Shown here piece after piece: positions 49,260 through 52,582 of a DNA stretch of 52,582 nucleotides. The notes beneath the pieces were generated by a model. It was not told the DNA's origin. It saw only the letters and a list, made by a program, of their open reading frames with translations, and ran no database searches. How positions within the stretch are numbered: position 1 is the first letter of the stretch; each line of letters begins with the position of its first letter. Source of the stretch: Rhodovibrio sodomensis (GTDB lineage Bacteria > Pseudomonadota > Alphaproteobacteria > Kiloniellales > Rhodovibrionaceae); NCBI RefSeq assembly GCF_016583645.1, contig NZ_NRRL01000023.1:1-52582 (forward strand), read 5' to 3'. The position numbers and the translations under genes were made by a program.

Positions 49260-50651
49260 ATGCAGCAGGACCGCCCGAACTCCCCCGCCGCGCGCGACGT
49301 CGCCTATCACTTTCATCCCTACACGGACGCGCGCGCGCACGAGCAGCACGGCCCGATGATCATCACCAAGGGCGCGGGCTGCACCGTCACCGACGACAGC
49401 GGCAAGCAGTACATCGAGGGGCTGGCCGGCCTGTGGTGCACCGCGCTCGGCTACGGTCAGGAGCGGCTGATCCGGGCGGCGGAGGGGCAGATGCGCGAAC
49501 TCGCGTACTACCACTCGTTCGCGCACAAGGTCCCGCCGGCGACGATCGAACTGTCGGAAAAGCTGCTGCAGATCGCGCCCGGCAAGATGGGCAAGGTCGC
49601 CTACGCCAACTCCGGCTCGGAAGCCAACGACACCGCCGTCAAGTTCGTCTGGTACTACAACAACGCCCGCGGCCGGCCGGAGAAGAAGAAGATCATCTCC
49701 CGCAAGCGCGGCTACCACGGGATCACGATCGCCTCCGGCTCGCTGACCGGCATTCCGAAGAACCACATGGACTTCGACCTGCCGATCGCGGGCGTGCGCC
49801 ACGCCGGCTGCCCGCACTACCACGCCGAAGCGCACGCCGGCGAGAGCGAGGACGCGTTCAGCCAGCGCCTGGCCGACGAGCTCGACCAAATGATCCAGGA
49901 CGAGGGGCCGGAAACGGTCGCCGCGATGATCGCCGAGCCGGTGATGGGCGCGGGCGGCGTGGTGGTCCCGCCGGCCGGCTACTGGGACAAGATCCAGCCG
50001 GTGTTGAAGAAGCACGACGTGCTGTTGATCGCCGACGAGGTGATCTGCGGCTTCGGCCGGACCGGGCAGATGTTCGGCTGCCAGAGCTTCGGCATCGATC
50101 CCGACATGGTGACCTGCGCCAAGGCGCTGTCGAGCGCCTACGTGCCGATCTCCGCGATCATGATGCGCGACGAGATCTATCAGGCGATCGCCGACAACAC
50201 CCACAAGATCGGCACGTTCGCCCACGGCTTCACCTATTCCGGCCATCCGGTGGCCGCGGCGGTCGCGCTGGAGACGCTGAAGATCTACGAGGAAATGGAT
50301 GTCGCCGCCCGGGTGCGCGACCTGGCGCCGCGGCTGCAGGACGGCCTGCGCGCCTACGCCGACCACCCGCTGGTCGGCGAGGTCCGCGGCATCGGGCTGA
50401 TCGCGGGCGTCGAGCTGTTGGCCGACAAGGCCACGCGCACGCCGTTCGATCCGGTCGGCAAGGTCGGCGGCTACATCGACGCGCGCTGCCGCGCGCATGG
50501 GGTGATCCTGCGCAACCTGGGCGACACGCTGGCGTTCTGCCCGCCGCTGGTGATCGAGCCAGCGCAGATCGACCAGATCGTGGCCGCGTTCGGCGCCGCG
50601 CTGGAGGAGACCTGGGACTGGGTGCAGCGGGAAGGCCTGGCCGCGGCGTAA
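49260..50651 (+). CDS. Class III (PLP) omega-aminotransferase
   Basis: 463 residues; ATG at 49260. Fold type I landmarks: MIITKGAGCTVTDDSGKQYI, GLAGLWCTALGYG, YANSGSEANDTAVKFVWYYN, KRGYHGITIASGSLTG, LLIADEVICGFGRTGQMFGC and the Schiff-base lysine in MVTCAKALSSAYVPISAIMM. It resembles aspartate aminotransferase-family or beta-alanine/taurine-pyruvate type omega-transaminases; the amine substrate is not assigned. No cofactor partner nearby. The upstream 213 bases contain no gene. Confidence 0.92.
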   Translation: MQQDRPNSPAARDVAYHFHPYTDARAHEQHGPMIITKGAGCTVTDDSGKQYIEGLAGLWCTALGYGQERLIRAAEGQMRELAYYHSFAHKVPPATIELSEKLLQIAPGKMGKVAYANSGSEANDTAVKFVWYYNNARGRPEKKKIISRKRGYHGITIASGSLTGIPKNHMDFDLPIAGVRHAGCPHYHAEAHAGESEDAFSQRLADELDQMIQDEGPETVAAMIAEPVMGAGGVVVPPAGYWDKIQPVLKKHDVLLIADEVICGFGRTGQMFGCQSFGIDPDMVTCAKALSSAYVPISAIMMRDEIYQAIADNTHKIGTFAHGFTYSGHPVAAAVALETLKIYEEMDVAARVRDLAPRLQDGLRAYADHPLVGEVRGIGLIAGVELLADKATRTPFDPVGKVGGYIDARCRAHGVILRNLGDTLAFCPPLVIEPAQIDQIVAAFGAALEETWDWVQREGLAAA

Positions 50652-51037
50652 CCCCAGCCCAGGGCGATCGAGCTAGTCCGACCGGAAGTGTCAGGTTTAC
50701 TTGTCACCGCCAAATCCACGCTGTGTCAACTCAGCGCGACAGTTTGGTCTTGGCAGCGCGGCAAACAGACGGCACACTGATCCCAGCTACACGGTGCCGG
50801 GGTTGCGGAAAACCGGTGCGCGACGCAAGCGCACACCGGGCTGCCGCAGGCCTCATCCAGGCACCATGTCAACGCAAGTCGACACGGATCGCACGGCGAC
50901 ACCCAGGACAGCGATCGGCGGACCAATCCGCGCGCGATCGGCCCTAAAGGACCGCCGGGCACGCATCCGAAGGACGCGGCGCACGCGGGCATGGTCCCGC
51001 ACGCCGGGTCCGCCGAGCATCGGGGCGAGGTGGCACC
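50652..51037. other. hemA upstream region
   Basis: 386 bases with no supported gene; it holds the candidate PpsR sites at 50689-50741 and the hemA ribosome site GAGGTGG just before 51038. The long open frame reading leftward through here is antisense and not credible. Confidence 0.55.
50689..50741. promoter_or_regulatory. Putative PpsR/CrtJ binding sites upstream of hemA
   Basis: TGT-N12-ACA, the consensus of the photosynthesis repressor PpsR/CrtJ, occurs exactly at 50724-50741 (TGTCAACTCAGCGCGACA). A near match TGT-N12-TCA lies at 50689-50706. Two neighbouring sites fit the cooperative binding known for this regulator. Assignment rests on motif match only. Confidence 0.5.
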
Positions 51038-52249
51038 ATGGACTACGGGCAGTTCTTCAAGGGCAAGCTGGACGAGCTCAAGCAGGAGGGGCGCTACCGC
51101 TACTTCGCGGAGCTCGAGCGTTGCGCCGGGGACTTCCCGCACGCCCTCCACCACGGCAAGCCGGAGGTCGGCCAGGTCACCGTCTGGTGCTCCAACGACT
51201 ACCTCGGCATGGGGCAGAACCCGAAGGTTCTGCAGGCGATGCACGACGCGATCGACCGGTGCGGCGCGGGTGCCGGCGGGACCCGCAACATCTCCGGGAC
51301 CAACCACTACCACGTCAAGCTGGAGCGCGAGCTCGCCGCCTGGCACGGCAAGCAAGGCGCCCTGCTGTTCACCAGCGGCTACGTCTCCAACATGGCGTCC
51401 CTCGCGACCCTGGGCGCGCGCCTGCCGGACTGCGTGATCCTGTCGGATTCCTACAATCACGCCTCGATGATCGAGGGGATCCGCCACTCCCGCGCCGAGA
51501 AGGTGATCTGGAAGCACAACGACGTCGCGGACCTGGAGCGCAAGCTGGCGGAGATCGATCCCAGCCGGCCCAAGATCGTGGCGTTCGAGAGCGTCTACTC
51601 GATGGACGGCGACATCGCCCCGATCGCCGAGATCTGCGACGTGGCGGAGAAGTATAACGCGCTCACCTACCTCGACGAAGTGCACGCGGTGGGGCTCTAT
51701 GGCCCGACCGGCGCGGGCGTCGCCGAGCGCGACGGCGTCAGCCACCGCCTGGACATCATCGAGGCGACGCTGGGCAAGGCGATCGGCTGTGTCGGCGGCT
51801 ACATCACCGGCAGCGCCGAGATGGTCGATTTCGTGCGCTCCTACTCCTCGGGCTTCATCTTCACCACCGCCCTGCCGCCGCACGTCGCGGCCGGCGCGCT
51901 GGCGAGCGTGCAGCACCTGAAGGAGAGCCAGATCGACCGGGAGCGCCATCAGGAGCGCGCCGCGACGCTGAAGCGCAAGCTGGCCGCCGCCGGGCTTCCG
52001 GTGGTGCACACCGAAAGCCACATCGTGCCGGTGATGGTGTGCGACCCGACGCTGTGCCGCGAAGCCTCGGACCTGCTGCTGGAGCGCCACGGCATCTACG
52101 TCCAGCCGATCAACTATCCGACCGTGCCGCGCGGCAGCGAGCGGCTGCGTTTCACGCCCAATCCCTGCCACTCGGATGCGGACATGGATCACCTGACCCA
52201 GGCGCTGGTCGACGTCTGGGACCGGCTGGGTCTGCGCCAGGCGGCGTAG
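51038..52249 (+). CDS. hemA: 5-aminolevulinate synthase
   Basis: 403 residues; GAGGTGG before the ATG. Features of [104 protein letters not shown] and the PLP lysine in [17 protein letters not shown]. It condenses glycine with succinyl-CoA, the committed step of heme and bacteriochlorophyll synthesis in alphaproteobacteria. Confidence 0.97.
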   Translation: MDYGQFFKGKLDELKQEGRYRYFAELERCAGDFPHALHHGKPEVGQVTVWCSNDYLGMGQNPKVLQAMHDAIDRCGAGAGGTRNISGTNHYHVKLERELAAWHGKQGALLFTSGYVSNMASLATLGARLPDCVILSDSYNHASMIEGIRHSRAEKVIWKHNDVADLERKLAEIDPSRPKIVAFESVYSMDGDIAPIAEICDVAEKYNALTYLDEVHAVGLYGPTGAGVAERDGVSHRLDIIEATLGKAIGCVGGYITGSAEMVDFVRSYSSGFIFTTALPPHVAAGALASVQHLKESQIDRERHQERAATLKRKLAAAGLPVVHTESHIVPVMVCDPTLCREASDLLLERHGIYVQPINYPTVPRGSERLRFTPNPCHSDADMDHLTQALVDVWDRLGLRQAA

Positions 52250-52472
52250 GGCGCTTTTGGGCCCGCGATTCCCGCCGCCGTTTCGCGACCCGACCACCTC
52301 CCTGACGGCCCGTCCCGAGAGAGGGGCCGGCTTCTGTCGCACTGGGCGGGCGCCGGGACATCCGTCACCCGCCCTTCGACACGCCGGCCTCCGGCCGGCT
52401 GCTCATACCACCGGCTTCGGAAGCTGACTCGATAGCGGGGATTCCCAGCGACGTGTCGCATATGTTGGGCTT

Positions 52473-52582
52473 TAGGCAAGCTGACCGACAAGATGACTGG
52501 GAGGAGCTTGCCATGCCCGCACCGGTCCCGCTGCGGGCCGACTATTCCGCCGAGGAGCTGCGCAACGAGGCCCGGCATGCCT
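52473..52582 (+). mobile_element. Left end of an IS630-like insertion sequence (cut by the window)
   Basis: Contains the first codons of an IS630-like transposase and about 40 upstream bases beginning TAGGCAAGCTGACC. The exact terminus cannot be fixed because the other end is outside the window. Confidence 0.5.
52513..52582 (+). CDS. IS630 family transposase, 3' partial
   Basis: The first 23 residues, MPAPVPLRADYSAEELRNEA and RHA, match the N-terminus of IS630-family transposases (PLRxDYxAxxLRxxAR). GGGAGGAG is placed just upstream of the ATG at 52513. The rest is outside the window, so integrity is unknown. Confidence 0.65.
   Translation, partial: MPAPVPLRADYSAEELRNEARHA

Overview
This 52.6 kb window is very GC-rich and reads as chromosomal DNA of a phototrophic or autotrophic alphaproteobacterium, probably a Rhodospirillales-like purple nonsulfur lineage. 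The reasons are a red-type RuBisCO operon with CbbX and a divergent CbbR, a Shemin-pathway 5-aminolevulinate synthase (hemA) with a PpsR/CrtJ-like upstream motif, an alphaproteobacterial glyQ-glyS-ppdK block, and codon use saturated with G/C. An osmolyte-type (OpuC-like) ABC transporter would suit a salt-exposed habitat. The genus assignment is inference.

Layout. 1-3013: a secretion-type pair, an HlyD-like adaptor (cut by the window edge) overlapping a PqqD-like/M50/HlyD membrane protein. 3038-3196: a Pmp3-type membrane peptide. 3476-6275: a tightly overlapping operon of a PhyH-type Fe/2-oxoglutarate dioxygenase and two SAM methyltransferases. 6350-7600: a decayed IS66-like transposase. 7609-12809 (minus): the Calvin-cycle operon cbbF-cbbP-cbbL-cbbS-cbbX, with cbbR divergent at 13050. 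14124-16871: a DUF421 protein, a frameshifted hypothetical, a small hypothetical and a LysE-type exporter. 16994-18139: a D,D-carboxypeptidase with a SPOR domain. 18315-22249: the OpuC-like transporter. 22352-26356: a pilus-type chaperone, a CDF cation transporter, MotA, a single-domain response regulator and a small membrane protein. 26672-33070 (minus): tRNA-Lys, then the rod-shape genes mreB-mreC-mreD-mrdA-rodA. 33554-36271: leuA with a long structured leader, and an AhpD-like protein. 36754-37398: an isolated lower-GC hypothetical. 37688-43446: glyQ-glyS-ppdK. 43773-47375: a membrane zinc ribbon, an S49 peptidase, a TrmN6-like methyltransferase, a DUF2007 protein and a long-chain polyprenyl diphosphate synthase. 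47635-52249: nnrS, tRNA-Pro, a class III aminotransferase and hemA. The last 70 bases open an IS630-like transposase gene.

The main unexplained structure is a dispersed family of eight double-hairpin elements (at 6272, 16065, 19286, 20374, 24116, 26477, 30159 and 47372). The well-preserved copies are bounded by CTAG on both sides. They look like a miniature mobile element, and six of the eight copies contain the stop codon of the gene next to them. Two flank the substrate-binding-protein gene of the ABC operon and one splits the mre/mrd gene block. A second, unrelated family of CCTCTCC-type palindromes fills several 3' intergenic regions. All calls are from reading the sequence; no database search was run.
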